DNA of 39,070 nt from a virus. This document shows positions 25,232-33,712 of this stretch, in pieces; the stretch's first letter is position 1, and every line of letters begins with the position of its first letter. The stretch lies in IMG/VR virus record IMGVR_UViG_3300023174_005200, positions 1 through 39,070 of that record; one strand, given 5' to 3'. Below the pieces are notes generated by a model that saw only the letters and a list, made by a program, of their open reading frames with translations, was not told the DNA's origin and did no database searches. A program made the translations under genes and the position numbers.

Positions 25232-25990
25232 TTATTGATGCCCCATCCAAGATAGACTTTTATCTATCCAGGGCAACACAAGCTCGTGTTGTTTTACATA
25301 GCCATATTTGTTGATTGACTCTTCAGCGGAAGCAGGTAACAAGCCTTTTTCAGCGAGACTGTACCAAGATGTGTTGCGAGGATCGCTTGGACCTTGATCG
25401 CTTTTGTAAACTATGGCATGTAACCAAGGATCGTTTGGACGTTTCAGGAAAAATCCTGATCGGCAATCCCATCCTGAGACAGACAACATGTGTATTAAAC
25501 TGACCATGGTATGATTGTAATAGCACCCTGACTGTTGGTCAAATGCCTGCCGATTAAATTCCATGTTGGTAGCTTGAGGCAGTATCAAGACCATCATGCC
25601 ATTGTCAGCGCACAGTCCTCTCCAATTAACCAAACACTGTAAAGGGTTGGTCATGTATTGGAAAGTGTCGTGACACCATACAACATCAAAGGCACGTTTG
25701 GTTTGAGTTATAGTTTCTAAATCACTGCGCTGATATGATATCTTGAGTTCTCTTGCTTCTCGACTGATTCCATCGATTAGATCTATGCCCATGCACTGTA
25801 TGTTTAATGGAATAGGATCATCATCTCTGGTGGTACGGCTTGCCCACCATTGCAGATCTAGGGCATCTGACCCGCAACCAAGATCTACCACACGACCTAC
25901 ACTTTCCATAAAATCATCGTGCTCGTACAAACAGTTTAAGGTTCCTAAACTGTGTTCATAACTTTCTTGAGGATTTTTAAAAGTTGCCAT
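25232..25990 (-). CDS. Class I SAM-dependent methyltransferase
   Basis: 252 residues. Motif I is VVDLGCGSDALDL near residue 34. GIDLIDG marks strand 2, SDLETI the adenine-side acid, and FDVVWCHDTFQYM the motif IV strand. Together they resemble UbiE- or sugar-type small-molecule methyltransferases. No DNA-target motif is visible. It lies between a putative glycosyltransferase and the sugar-activating fusion, so a sugar or glycan substrate is likely. Confidence 0.78.
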   Translation of the reverse strand: MATFKNPQESYEHSLGTLNCLYEHDDFMESVGRVVDLGCGSDALDLQWWASRTTRDDDPIPLNIQCMGIDLIDGISREARELKISYQRSDLETITQTKRAFDVVWCHDTFQYMTNPLQCLVNWRGLCADNGMMVLILPQATNMEFNRQAFDQQSGCYYNHTMVSLIHMLSVSGWDCRSGFFLKRPNDPWLHAIVYKSDQGPSDPRNTSWYSLAEKGLLPASAEESINKYGYVKQHELVLPWIDKSLSWMGHQ

Positions 25991-26999
25991 AAATCAATTC
26001 ATCCAATTTTTCTGTGTGTTGGCTAATAGCCGTTGTATGTATCTCTTTTATTAACTCGGCATTATTTTGAAGACGATGCCAGTGTTGTTTTCTTAATTCT
26101 GTTAAATCTAAATTACAAACTTGTCTAGCCAACAATATTACCTGTGTCATTCTTACCCAGGGATCCTGAATTTGATCGTAGCTGTGATTTTGAAACACAT
26201 CATCAAACACATCAAATCCCATATTTCTCACTTGATCAACCAGACCAGGAACAGCATACCACAGTGGAAACTGATACCAGGCCATGGCTTTGAATGTTTT
26301 TTCTGTGATAAAAATACTGCGCCATGTGTTTGGGTCAACTTGACTGGAGCTTTCCACTACAAGATTCACAGGTGCTCTATAAAAGAAGTCATGATCTATA
26401 CGATGCTGAAACACTTGATCAGCCATGGGACGATCTACAATCATAGGATAAGGTTGTGGCCAAATGAGCTTTTTGATATCGTTGCTGGGTTCAACACCAT
26501 TGGTTCCAAAAGTCATTATAAGTTCGTCTTTGTGGAACTTGGATAATAATCTCTTCGCTACATTACCTCGAGTTATGCTGGGCCTACGCATGAGACATAC
26601 CAACTTGTGTGTGATCTCTAACTCTTTCCAATTGACATGATAGTGTTCTAAATGCATAAACCAGTTACCGTTGTAGATCAATCTAGTAGGTAAGCAAATT
26701 GCTGGGTATGGTAATTGATCCACATCTACCACTGAACTAAACGCCACACGAAACTGTGATGGCGATAGTCCTTGAGAAGTTAAAAACACAAACAGATGAT
26801 CAACGTCATTGTTATCAATGCCTTCGGGCTTTAAGTCAATGATCCAGGTGTATTTTTTGATATCATCAACAGTTAATCCTATCATTGTCAGATCATTGAC
26901 CACTGTTTCATTGATATCTGTTGATCGCAGGATTTCTGATGGTAGATCTCTCCAAGCATCGTAAAAAATAAAATTGTCCTGCAGTCTTGCACGATGCAT
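25977..26999 (-). CDS. Putative glycosyltransferase-like protein
   Basis: 340 residues. It shares the motif FITEKTFKAMAWYQFPL (near residue 240) with the protein at 10270 and with fucosyltransferase-like GT-B proteins, where it contributes to nucleotide-sugar binding. KLVCLMRRPSITRG near 145 matches the start of the C-terminal Rossmann half. The ATG at 26999 comes just after the uvsY stop, so it is in the same operon as the recombination genes. It overlaps the methyltransferase gene by 14 bases. Confidence 0.55.
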   Translation of the reverse strand: MHRARLQDNFIFYDAWRDLPSEILRSTDINETVVNDLTMIGLTVDDIKKYTWIIDLKPEGIDNNDVDHLFVFLTSQGLSPSQFRVAFSSVVDVDQLPYPAICLPTRLIYNGNWFMHLEHYHVNWKELEITHKLVCLMRRPSITRGNVAKRLLSKFHKDELIMTFGTNGVEPSNDIKKLIWPQPYPMIVDRPMADQVFQHRIDHDFFYRAPVNLVVESSSQVDPNTWRSIFITEKTFKAMAWYQFPLWYAVPGLVDQVRNMGFDVFDDVFQNHSYDQIQDPWVRMTQVILLARQVCNLDLTELRKQHWHRLQNNAELIKEIHTTAISQHTEKLDELIYGNF

Positions 27000-27000
27000 G

Positions 27001-27453
27001 TTAAACTTGTATATCTTCCATGCCTGCTGTACGCAGTCGGACTATGTGACCCATCTGCCATTGTTTGGTGTCAAGTCCTTTCATGATACCCAGCCATTTG
27101 TTACGCAACAGAGCTACTTCGTTGATTATGGTTTCAAAGTCAATGACTTCATCTTCGCCGTCCACATACTTCTCAGCATCTCTGCTGGTCAACACTCGTT
27201 GGTATGCTTCTAGATATTTTTGGAAATGGCGGCGGCGTATTTTTCGTAGCTGTATGTTGAGATAGTTTAGAATGGCTTCTATCTCTTGTAGCTGGTTGAA
27301 CCGATGTTCTGTGATGCCTGGTAGTTCTTTGATATTGTTTTCAACATAACCACCAATGCGACATTCGCGACGTGCTTCATCAAGCTCACGTTCGTAGTGT
27401 GCTATGAAATCAGGAATCGCTCCCAAGTTTGCTACTACTCTGCTATACCACAT
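27001..27453 (-). CDS. uvsY: Recombination mediator UvsY
   Basis: 150 residues, close in size to T4 UvsY (137). The protein is almost all alpha-helical and very charged, with ITEHRFNQLQEIEAIL, LRKIRRRHFQKYLE and TSRDAEKYVDGEDEV, a pattern characteristic of UvsY of T4-like phages. UvsY helps UvsX displace gp32 and form filaments on single-stranded DNA. All three partners lie in this operon. It is separated from uvsX by a small acidic protein gene and a radical SAM gene and overlaps the latter by 11 bases. Confidence 0.88.
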   Translation of the reverse strand: MWYSRVVANLGAIPDFIAHYERELDEARRECRIGGYVENNIKELPGITEHRFNQLQEIEAILNYLNIQLRKIRRRHFQKYLEAYQRVLTSRDAEKYVDGEDEVIDFETIINEVALLRNKWLGIMKGLDTKQWQMGHIVRLRTAGMEDIQV

Positions 27454-28699
27454 ATTGTATCTCTTTTTCTATCCAAGGAAACACCTGTTTCCAGTTTGAG
27501 TTTCGTCTACGATCCATCTCATCTAAAAACACAACCAATTGTTCTATTTTTGTGTCACTGCGCTCACAAGAATCAATTTGAGATTTTATTCCCAACATAT
27601 ATTTTCTAGCTTCCTGTTGTTGCCATGTATCACTGGGCATTTCTGCTAGTATAGCATCAAAGTCTGCAGAAAAAAAGCCTGAGCCAAATATTCCTGGGTG
27701 CAAACATTCATGTGTCATGACCACGGTTGAAAAGTAATGCCCAATCTCTCGTTGAGCTCTTAGTTTGTTAACAAATTTTAACAGTTCGGGTACAGTTTTT
27801 ATTGTGAGGCATGTTAGAGTCTGATTGATGTTGAGAGTAATCCAAGATTGATCTGCCACCAGTTTGAAATTTTCCATCCACTGCTGTACATCTATACCAC
27901 TGCGAACATATTCTTGCTCAGGACCAAAACAATCAATGCTGGCAGTGAGATCAAATCTTTTAATTTTAGACTGCTTTACTAGATCATGTATTGTGTCTAG
28001 GATTTTTTCTAACTTGTGTCGTGTGACTTTGAGATTTGACACTATATTAAGTTCTAGCTCTGGTGACGGATGTTCTTTTAAAAATTCTAAACAAGTATCA
28101 AACTGTTCTTGATAAAAGGGTTCTCCACCTAGCACATGGAACCGTTTGATTTTATCGTGGTTTGCTGTCATCCATTGCCAAAAGTTTTCTGTCAACTCTT
28201 TTTTAGTGTTATCAAGTAACTTGGCAGAATTATCAATCACAACGCCTTGTTTTTCAAAGCGACCAAACTTGAGATTTTCTGCGTGTATCTGACTGGAGAA
28301 TCCGTCCCAGCAGTACAAACACTTCATGTTACACACATTGTCAAAATACACTTCAACAATTTGTGGAGTGACTTCCGTGGCAGTGGGCGTTGTTTCCAAC
28401 TCCGGCGGAGCCATGTTTGGTATTGACGTATGGAACATACGATCGCTAGAACCGCCTGCATCCTCAATGACTTTGCAATATTCACAACCGCCTTGTGGCC
28501 ATTTACCTTGCAACATCAACTGTCGATCGGCTAGTTTTTTAGGAGTGTTATGAAAATTTTGAAACGTTTCTGGAGTAAGTAAATCCGAATCTACCCTGTG
28601 ACAAGAACTGGTAGTACCATCATACAATCGTATGGTACTCCAGTTCCATTTAAGCTGACATGCTGTAGCTGTTTTGATCGGAAAATACTTTTGTTCCAT
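27443..28699 (-). CDS. Radical SAM protein, twitch/SPASM-like, between uvsX and uvsY
   Basis: 418 residues from the ATG at 28699 (TGATG junction). The cluster motif is CNMKCLYC (C123, C127, C130 in this numbering), with LGGEPFY for SAM binding. The N-terminal 100 residues hold extra Cys (C14, C33, GGCEYC at 71-75), as in the related proteins at 2029 and 15933. It sits between the two key recombination genes. Its substrate is unknown; no evidence links it directly to recombination. Confidence 0.8.
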   Translation of the reverse strand: MEQKYFPIKTATACQLKWNWSTIRLYDGTTSSCHRVDSDLLTPETFQNFHNTPKKLADRQLMLQGKWPQGGCEYCKVIEDAGGSSDRMFHTSIPNMAPPELETTPTATEVTPQIVEVYFDNVCNMKCLYCWDGFSSQIHAENLKFGRFEKQGVVIDNSAKLLDNTKKELTENFWQWMTANHDKIKRFHVLGGEPFYQEQFDTCLEFLKEHPSPELELNIVSNLKVTRHKLEKILDTIHDLVKQSKIKRFDLTASIDCFGPEQEYVRSGIDVQQWMENFKLVADQSWITLNINQTLTCLTIKTVPELLKFVNKLRAQREIGHYFSTVVMTHECLHPGIFGSGFFSADFDAILAEMPSDTWQQQEARKYMLGIKSQIDSCERSDTKIEQLVVFLDEMDRRRNSNWKQVFPWIEKEIQYVV

Positions 28700-28938
28700 C
28701 AATACTCGTCATCGTAGTCGTCGTCTTCTTCTTCCTCTAGTTCTTCTTCTTCTTTGAGGTATTCTGCCAATGCACGTTTGATATCGCCATCGCCTTTGAA
28801 TGCTGACTTGATTTCTTCTGCAGAGACATCGTTATCAATCAACACTGATACCATTGTTTCTGCGGCTTCGTTACGATCTACAGAGTTGATATAACGCTTG
28901 ATTTCTGACCAAATTTCACTTGATAATTCTACTGACAT
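28699..28938 (-). CDS. Small acidic protein downstream of uvsX
   Basis: 79 residues. The first 60 are helical and the last 20 nearly all Glu, Asp and Tyr (an EEEELEEEEDDDYDDEY-like tail), so it may mimic DNA or bind basic partners. It follows uvsX with three bases between the stop and the start, and a GGAGG lies within the last codons of uvsX, suggesting strong coupled translation. The function is unknown; a role in modulating UvsX or gp32 is possible. Confidence 0.65.
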   Translation of the reverse strand: MSVELSSEIWSEIKRYINSVDRNEAAETMVSVLIDNDVSAEEIKSAFKGDGDIKRALAEYLKEEEELEEEEDDDYDDEY

Positions 28939-28941
28939 CCT

Positions 28942-30000
28942 TTATTCCTCCGTGGCTGTGTCTTCAGTACTTACCGTTTCTTTCTGATTTGCAAAGTCAG
29001 CCATGACCTTGTCTAAACAGCCATCTTCGTTGGATTCCCAGGCCTTGCGGAACATTTTTAAGATTTCCCCATCGCTGGTAACAAACATCAAACGATTGCC
29101 GTCTTTCTTAAGAATGCCTTTTTTCTCCGCCAAGTCCACAAGACCACTGTGTGGGCTCATACCTGTGGTATAAGGAATCTTGACTTGAACACCTTCAAAG
29201 GGTTTGGCATAACGTGTTTTCATGATTTTACAAGCGGCACGGATACCGTTGACTTCACTAACCTTGTTGCCATCTTCGTCTTCTTTGAGCTTGAGTTTCT
29301 TCATAGCAACCACAATGCTTGATGCGTAGATGAAGCCTTGACCACCTGAGATCTTGTCGTCTGGATCAAACATGTCTTGGCTTGCGTATGTGTGATTGGT
29401 ACACACCATGCCAATGTTGTAACTACCAAACATGTTTACGCAGTTACGAACCAATGCTGTCAGTGCTTTGGGTTTACGACCCAGGTCACCTTTCATTTCG
29501 CCTGCTTCAAACTGGTTAACGTCTGTGGGTGTCAACAACATGCCCAAACTGTCAATCACAAATAGGACTTTTGGACGTTCACCGTCTGGCAAGGCTTTGT
29601 AGTCACTCATGAATGTTGAGATTGTTTTAGCAACGTCATCAATCATGGCCATTGATAGTTTCAACAACTTGCTTTCGCTGGTGTCAACACCCAGTGCTTG
29701 TAACCATGCTTCATCAAGAGCATTTTCTGAGTCAACTAACACAACAAAGATTCCTTGTTCTTGTGCGTGTTTGACAATATTACCGGAGCAAATGTAGCTC
29801 TTGCCTGCACCAGAGTCGCCAGCAAACACAGTAACCTTGCCCAAAGGAATACCTTTGTTAAAGTCTCCTGAGATAAGATAGTTCAAAGCATAATTGCCTG
29901 TGGAGATCCAATCAGTTGGATCGTTAAAGCCGACTGACAACCCGTCAATCGATTTTGTAATTTCCTTGCGGAATTTTGATATATCAAAGGGTTTACCCAT
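28942..30000 (-). CDS. uvsX: RecA-like recombinase UvsX
   Basis: The strand-exchange protein of T4-type phages. 352 residues, near T4 UvsX (391). Walker A is GDSGAGKS at 61-68, Walker B is VLFVIDSLGML near residue 148, and TNHTYASQDMF and GGQGFIYASS are RecA-family DNA-binding loop regions. The C terminus is acidic (TEDTATEE). An AGGTG precedes the ATG. It lies 65 bases after gp32, with a hairpin in that gap. Confidence 0.93.
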   Translation of the reverse strand: MGKPFDISKFRKEITKSIDGLSVGFNDPTDWISTGNYALNYLISGDFNKGIPLGKVTVFAGDSGAGKSYICSGNIVKHAQEQGIFVVLVDSENALDEAWLQALGVDTSESKLLKLSMAMIDDVAKTISTFMSDYKALPDGERPKVLFVIDSLGMLLTPTDVNQFEAGEMKGDLGRKPKALTALVRNCVNMFGSYNIGMVCTNHTYASQDMFDPDDKISGGQGFIYASSIVVAMKKLKLKEDEDGNKVSEVNGIRAACKIMKTRYAKPFEGVQVKIPYTTGMSPHSGLVDLAEKKGILKKDGNRLMFVTSDGEILKMFRKAWESNEDGCLDKVMADFANQKETVSTEDTATEE

Positions 30001-30025
30001 ATTTCACCTGTTGTTTGAGAAGAAG

Positions 30026-30048
30026 CACAAGGGTCTAGGACCCTTGTG
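30026..30048. other. Perfect 10-bp hairpin between gp32 and uvsX
   Basis: CACAAGGGTC, a 3-base loop and GACCCTTGTG. No T-run follows on the minus strand, so it is not a typical terminator; it may protect or process the mRNA, or set the gp32:UvsX ratio. Confidence 0.55.
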
Positions 30049-30065
30049 TAGAACGCTCGTATATA

Positions 30066-31055
30066 TTACTGCTTGTTCTGACGAGCGCGAATCATTGCCA
30101 AAATGTCCTCAGCCTTCTGAGTTGGTTTGGCTTCAACCGGTGCTGTGGCGGCCGGTGCATCGTCTTCTTCATCAAACGAGCTAGTAGAAGAAACAGGCGC
30201 GGCCTTGGCTACCGGTGCGGCTTGTTCTGCTACAGTTTCAGAGCCTGCGGAAGAACCTTGCGGAGCCGACACACCAGCAGGGCGGAAGTACGCACCCCAA
30301 CGGTCGGGATCGTAAGGTTTGCCATCCACTGAAGCTTCAAACATTTCTTTGATAACTTTGAGTTCAGCCTCTGATGGTTTCTTAGGAAGGAAGTCGGAGA
30401 GCGTAAACAAGCCGTGTGCTTCAATTCCAGCTTGTTCTGCTTCAGTCAATGCACTTTCCTTACGAGCCCATTTACTTGTGGAGTAGTCTGCGTATCCACC
30501 TTTTGATGTCTTGGTGATACGGAAGTCCAGACCACGCATCAAATCAGTTGGCAACTCTTCCAATTCTGGATCCATGAGTGCTGATTTGATTGTTTGGAAA
30601 ATCTGAGGACCAATGATGAATCGGCGAATCGGATTTTCAGGATTCTTGTCATCAGCAAGTGGGTTCTCACGAACAAAACCTTGCATGATGTAACTACGCT
30701 TTTTCCAATACTTACGGCCCATGTCCTCAAGAGCTTTGTCTTTGAACCATGTGCGTACTTCTGCTAGGATTGGGCAAGCCTCACCCCACATCTCAACGCA
30801 AGGAACTTGAACCTGAACTTGTTTAGAGTCCATTTCGCCTTTGATGCCGTTGAATGGGAGTTTGATCATTGCACGTTCTACCCAGAAGAAAGTGTTCTTT
30901 GAATCACCGTCAGGGAGGAAACGAAGTGTTGCACTTGCGCCTTCTGCGATATTCCAATGGGGGTAAATTGCGTTGTCGCCGCCTGCTTGTTGATTACCGC
31001 CTTTGTTAGACTCTGCGGCTTGCAGTCTAGCGCGGATTTCAGATAATGATGCCAT
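30066..31055 (-). CDS. 32: Single-stranded DNA-binding protein gp32
   Basis: 329 residues, near T4 gp32 (301). A basic N terminus precedes an OB-fold core (ATLRFLPDGD, FFWVERAMIKL). The C-terminal 90 residues are Ala/Glu/Asp rich (FDEEDDAPAATAPVE) for protein contacts, ending in a basic KAEDILAMIRARQNKQ. T4 gp32 holds zinc with one His and three Cys; here only C86 and C94 are visible (VPCVEMWGEACPI), so the zinc site appears reduced or lost. An AAAGGA ribosome site and an extended -10 promoter lie upstream. It is first in the operon. Confidence 0.92.
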   Translation of the reverse strand: MASLSEIRARLQAAESNKGGNQQAGGDNAIYPHWNIAEGASATLRFLPDGDSKNTFFWVERAMIKLPFNGIKGEMDSKQVQVQVPCVEMWGEACPILAEVRTWFKDKALEDMGRKYWKKRSYIMQGFVRENPLADDKNPENPIRRFIIGPQIFQTIKSALMDPELEELPTDLMRGLDFRITKTSKGGYADYSTSKWARKESALTEAEQAGIEAHGLFTLSDFLPKKPSEAELKVIKEMFEASVDGKPYDPDRWGAYFRPAGVSAPQGSSAGSETVAEQAAPVAKAAPVSSTSSFDEEDDAPAATAPVEAKPTQKAEDILAMIRARQNKQ

Positions 31056-31118
31056 AATAGAAATTGTCCTTTCAAGAAATTTTAAATTGCCTATATATGC
31101 CTTGCATACACCCTACTG

Positions 31119-31146
31119 AGTGTAGCATAGATATTTAGCATGTCAA
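31119..31146 (-). promoter_or_regulatory. Sigma-70-like promoter for gp32 operon
   Basis: TTGACA (31146-31141), a 16-base spacer, then TACACT (31124-31119) with TG one base upstream. AAAGGA (31072-31067) lies 11 bases before the ATG at 31055. Confidence 0.6.
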
Positions 31147-31201
31147 CGTCAAAAGGTAATTTTTGTTTAGACTTTTGAGTTACCCACTTAAATATCAGCA
31201 T

Positions 31202-31765
31202 ATGACACAGTATAACACATCTGCACAGCAAGTCAAGATATATGACGAAATCAGTTTAGTCGAATCAGTGGCTCCAAACTGTTGGGAAATAGATCAGTGC
31301 TTTTCTCCTGACACACTGAAATGGTTACAAGACATTGTGATCAACGACGGCAACGAGTTTGAAGTAACTAGGCCACATCATAGACTATGGCTCAAACCCG
31401 GAACGGATTACAATCGTTTACAACAGATTGGGTTGGACATTATTCCTGAACTTAACAGGCTCACCGGAAAAGATCTCAACCTTATGATTGTGAAGTACTG
31501 GCTGGATCTCCCCAACTTTGGTTGTCAACCACACTCAGATTCCCTAGACATTGTTGTGACCTATCAAGTCTATGTAGATGTACATTCTGGGTTGGAGCAA
31601 CCCTGCCACGGTGTTGAATTCATGCATGTTGATCCTGCATATGAGATTGCTATAAAACCAAATCACGGCTATATCAATCTCAATGTGGATTCAAAACTGC
31701 ATCAGGTAATCAGAGGATCAGGAACTAGAACTAGTGTTGTGTTTCAGTATAACGTGTGTAACTGA
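31202..31765 (+). CDS. 2-oxoglutarate/Fe(II) oxygenase-like protein
   Basis: 187 residues from the ATG at 31202; a longer TTG start at 31163 is less likely. The double-stranded beta-helix signature is H111-x-D113 (QPHSDS), then H167 (LHQVI) as third iron ligand and R176 (GTRTSVVFQY) for 2-oxoglutarate. These enzymes hydroxylate proteins, nucleobases or small molecules. The gene is on the plus strand, divergent from gp32 and convergent with a related oxygenase-like gene, overlapping it by 35 bases. A CTTAAATA box lies 7 bases upstream of the ATG. Confidence 0.7.
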   Translation: MTQYNTSAQQVKIYDEISLVESVAPNCWEIDQCFSPDTLKWLQDIVINDGNEFEVTRPHHRLWLKPGTDYNRLQQIGLDIIPELNRLTGKDLNLMIVKYWLDLPNFGCQPHSDSLDIVVTYQVYVDVHSGLEQPCHGVEFMHVDPAYEIAIKPNHGYINLNVDSKLHQVIRGSGTRTSVVFQYNVCN

Positions 31766-32306
31766 GCACCAGAACTTCTCTAACTGTGTTGTCTGGAACT
31801 CTTCCAAGCATGCCCACAAATCCACGAGGTTCATTGACATAGATTGAAGCGGAATTGGGTTGATAATGTGCTACGTCTACATCGTGCCTATTGAGTCGAC
31901 GATTGGGTTGATAATCTACTTCTGAAGTTCGATTTACTTCGACTTCATGACAAAAAGCAAAATCCATCATGGCATTTGAAGTCTCGCCTAGCACTATCTG
32001 CACCTGTACATAGATGTCAGGATGTAGTCTATGCATCATGATTGAACTGCCAGCTAGATCAATACTGATATAGGCCACCTGCGGTGACAACGGTTGCCCT
32101 ACTATGTTTGATATTTGATCGGTTTGTTGTTGTACTATTTCTTGTAGTTCAGGAGTGGAGTCCCAAGGTGTCAACAATCTGTTGTCGTACTGCATGGTAA
32201 ATGGCACACGATTGTTGCGATAGAGATTTTTAATCTCCGTAAACCGTTCTGGAGTGAAAAAATTGTCAGTGAGCCAAAGCTGAGAATTTACGCGATAACA
32301 GTTCAT
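31731..32306 (-). CDS. 2-oxoglutarate oxygenase-like protein, possibly inactive
   Basis: 191 residues, of similar size and layout to the convergent protein at 31202: an early helix pair, HRLHPD at 92-97 offering an HxD pair (H95, D97), and a C-terminal REVLVLSYTRY strand with Arg. The distal His expected before the Arg is missing (GFVGMLGR), so iron binding may be incomplete. It follows the unknown protein at 32303 with an ATGA overlap and ends the transcript that starts at gp17. Confidence 0.5.
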   Translation of the reverse strand: MNCYRVNSQLWLTDNFFTPERFTEIKNLYRNNRVPFTMQYDNRLLTPWDSTPELQEIVQQQTDQISNIVGQPLSPQVAYISIDLAGSSIMMHRLHPDIYVQVQIVLGETSNAMMDFAFCHEVEVNRTSEVDYQPNRRLNRHDVDVAHYQPNSASIYVNEPRGFVGMLGRVPDNTVREVLVLSYTRYTETQH

Positions 32307-33697
32307 TGTACCGCGGCAAGTGATCTAATTCTTTCTAGCTCTGTTTTGTTTTCGTACATACCACATTCATTCATGCCATGCACAGGGCACTCTGTTCCTT
32401 CGCGAGTCATGTTGCATGAACTTTCTTTTACTTGTTGTGTGGCGTCATAACTGTTGTCAAAGTCTGCTTGGGCTGTGATATCTGCCATGGGGATTCCCAG
32501 TTCAGTGAATCGACGTTGTACACGGGCATCATCCCAAACATTGGCATCTGGATTGATTTCTGCAATCTCTTCCAAGATGTCAAACAACACATCATCACCT
32601 ACTAGATCATATAATTGTTCTGTGGCATTGGTAGCATCTGGGCCAACAATGAGATCTTTGCTTATTAGGACTTGTAATTTTTTAACTGATTCTGGAGTCT
32701 CTGGCAATGCCCAGGTGCCTTCCATGATGTTGTCTGCCCAAGATGCAAATTGATCAGCTTCTTTCATTGGAGCTTCTTGTAGTTTTGCCAACAGTGGCAA
32801 TGCTTGTTCTATGCGAGGATCCAATGTGTGTTGTACAAATAATTCTCTAATGGTCTCTACTGCTTCGTTCACAGGCGTGATCTCTGCAGGATCAAACTGC
32901 TCACGTGCTTCATGATAACCACGGCGTCCAATCATGCGTTTGGCTTTGGCTTTGAGATCAGTGTAATGACGTATGGCAGACTCTACCATGTGATTGGCAT
33001 CACCATCATAGTTTTTGTTTTTGGATGCTCTCACAAAGTTTGCCAACGTATGCATCTCTTCAACCATTTCGTTGATGTGCTGACCAAATGCATCGTAAGG
33101 ATTGCCACCCTCGGCTACATGTCGTGCTATCATGCGACCGTGCATGAGGCTACGACTAGGTACTTTGAATCTTTCGCCCTGTGAATTTTCAACATAGATG
33201 CTTTCAATGTTGCGATATCGTGCTTCACCTTCATCAAGGTCCTTGCTGTGCTTGATACGCAGTCTTGTTTTCTGTGGCTGGTCGCTGTAGCTGATTTTAC
33301 GAGATCCATAGTAGCCTTCAAAGATACTTTCTTTTACAGCGGCCATGGTCTTCATGTTGTATTTGAGTCTGGATAGATTTTTGAGGCTAAATGTCAGCAA
33401 GTTACGCTTGGCAAACATACGCACAAGATAAAGGAAATCGTACCATTCGCTACGATCATCGCCTTCCATGGCGCGACCCATGTTGTCGCCAAAGTAGATA
33501 TCTAAGTTATTTTCACCGTCCAACACCAATACCACAGCACCGTAGTTTTTTTCATCGGTTTTGTAGTCAAAGCTGATGATTTCAGCATCAGCAGGATTGT
33601 CTGCAGGTTTGCCCGTAGCATCCAGTGCTTCTGGATCAAAATCTCTGCTGACTAGCAAATCGTAAAGTTGTTGGGAGGCTGTGTTGGATTGACTCAT
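32303..33697 (-). CDS. Conserved hypothetical protein, probably virion or packaging related
   Basis: 464 residues; no known enzyme domain is recognised. Residues 35-130 are alpha/beta (FDYKTDEKNYGAVVLVLDG). The central part is helical with many Met and His. The last 45 residues have a Cys/His cluster (SSCNMTREG, ECPVHGMNECGMYE) that could bind zinc. It follows the terminase gene after only 13 bases and would be made late, suggesting a virion, portal or packaging role, but this is by context only. AATAAATA precedes its ATG by 7 bases. Confidence 0.55.
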   Translation of the reverse strand: MSQSNTASQQLYDLLVSRDFDPEALDATGKPADNPADAEIISFDYKTDEKNYGAVVLVLDGENNLDIYFGDNMGRAMEGDDRSEWYDFLYLVRMFAKRNLLTFSLKNLSRLKYNMKTMAAVKESIFEGYYGSRKISYSDQPQKTRLRIKHSKDLDEGEARYRNIESIYVENSQGERFKVPSRSLMHGRMIARHVAEGGNPYDAFGQHINEMVEEMHTLANFVRASKNKNYDGDANHMVESAIRHYTDLKAKAKRMIGRRGYHEAREQFDPAEITPVNEAVETIRELFVQHTLDPRIEQALPLLAKLQEAPMKEADQFASWADNIMEGTWALPETPESVKKLQVLISKDLIVGPDATNATEQLYDLVGDDVLFDILEEIAEINPDANVWDDARVQRRFTELGIPMADITAQADFDNSYDATQQVKESSCNMTREGTECPVHGMNECGMYENKTELERIRSLAAVQ

Positions 33698-33704
33698 AGT
33701 TTAG

Positions 33705-33712
33705 TATTTATT
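33705..33712 (-). promoter_or_regulatory. Late-like box before the gene at 33697
   Basis: AATAAATA on the minus strand, overlapping the terminase stop codon, 7 bases before the ATG at 33697. Confidence 0.35.
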
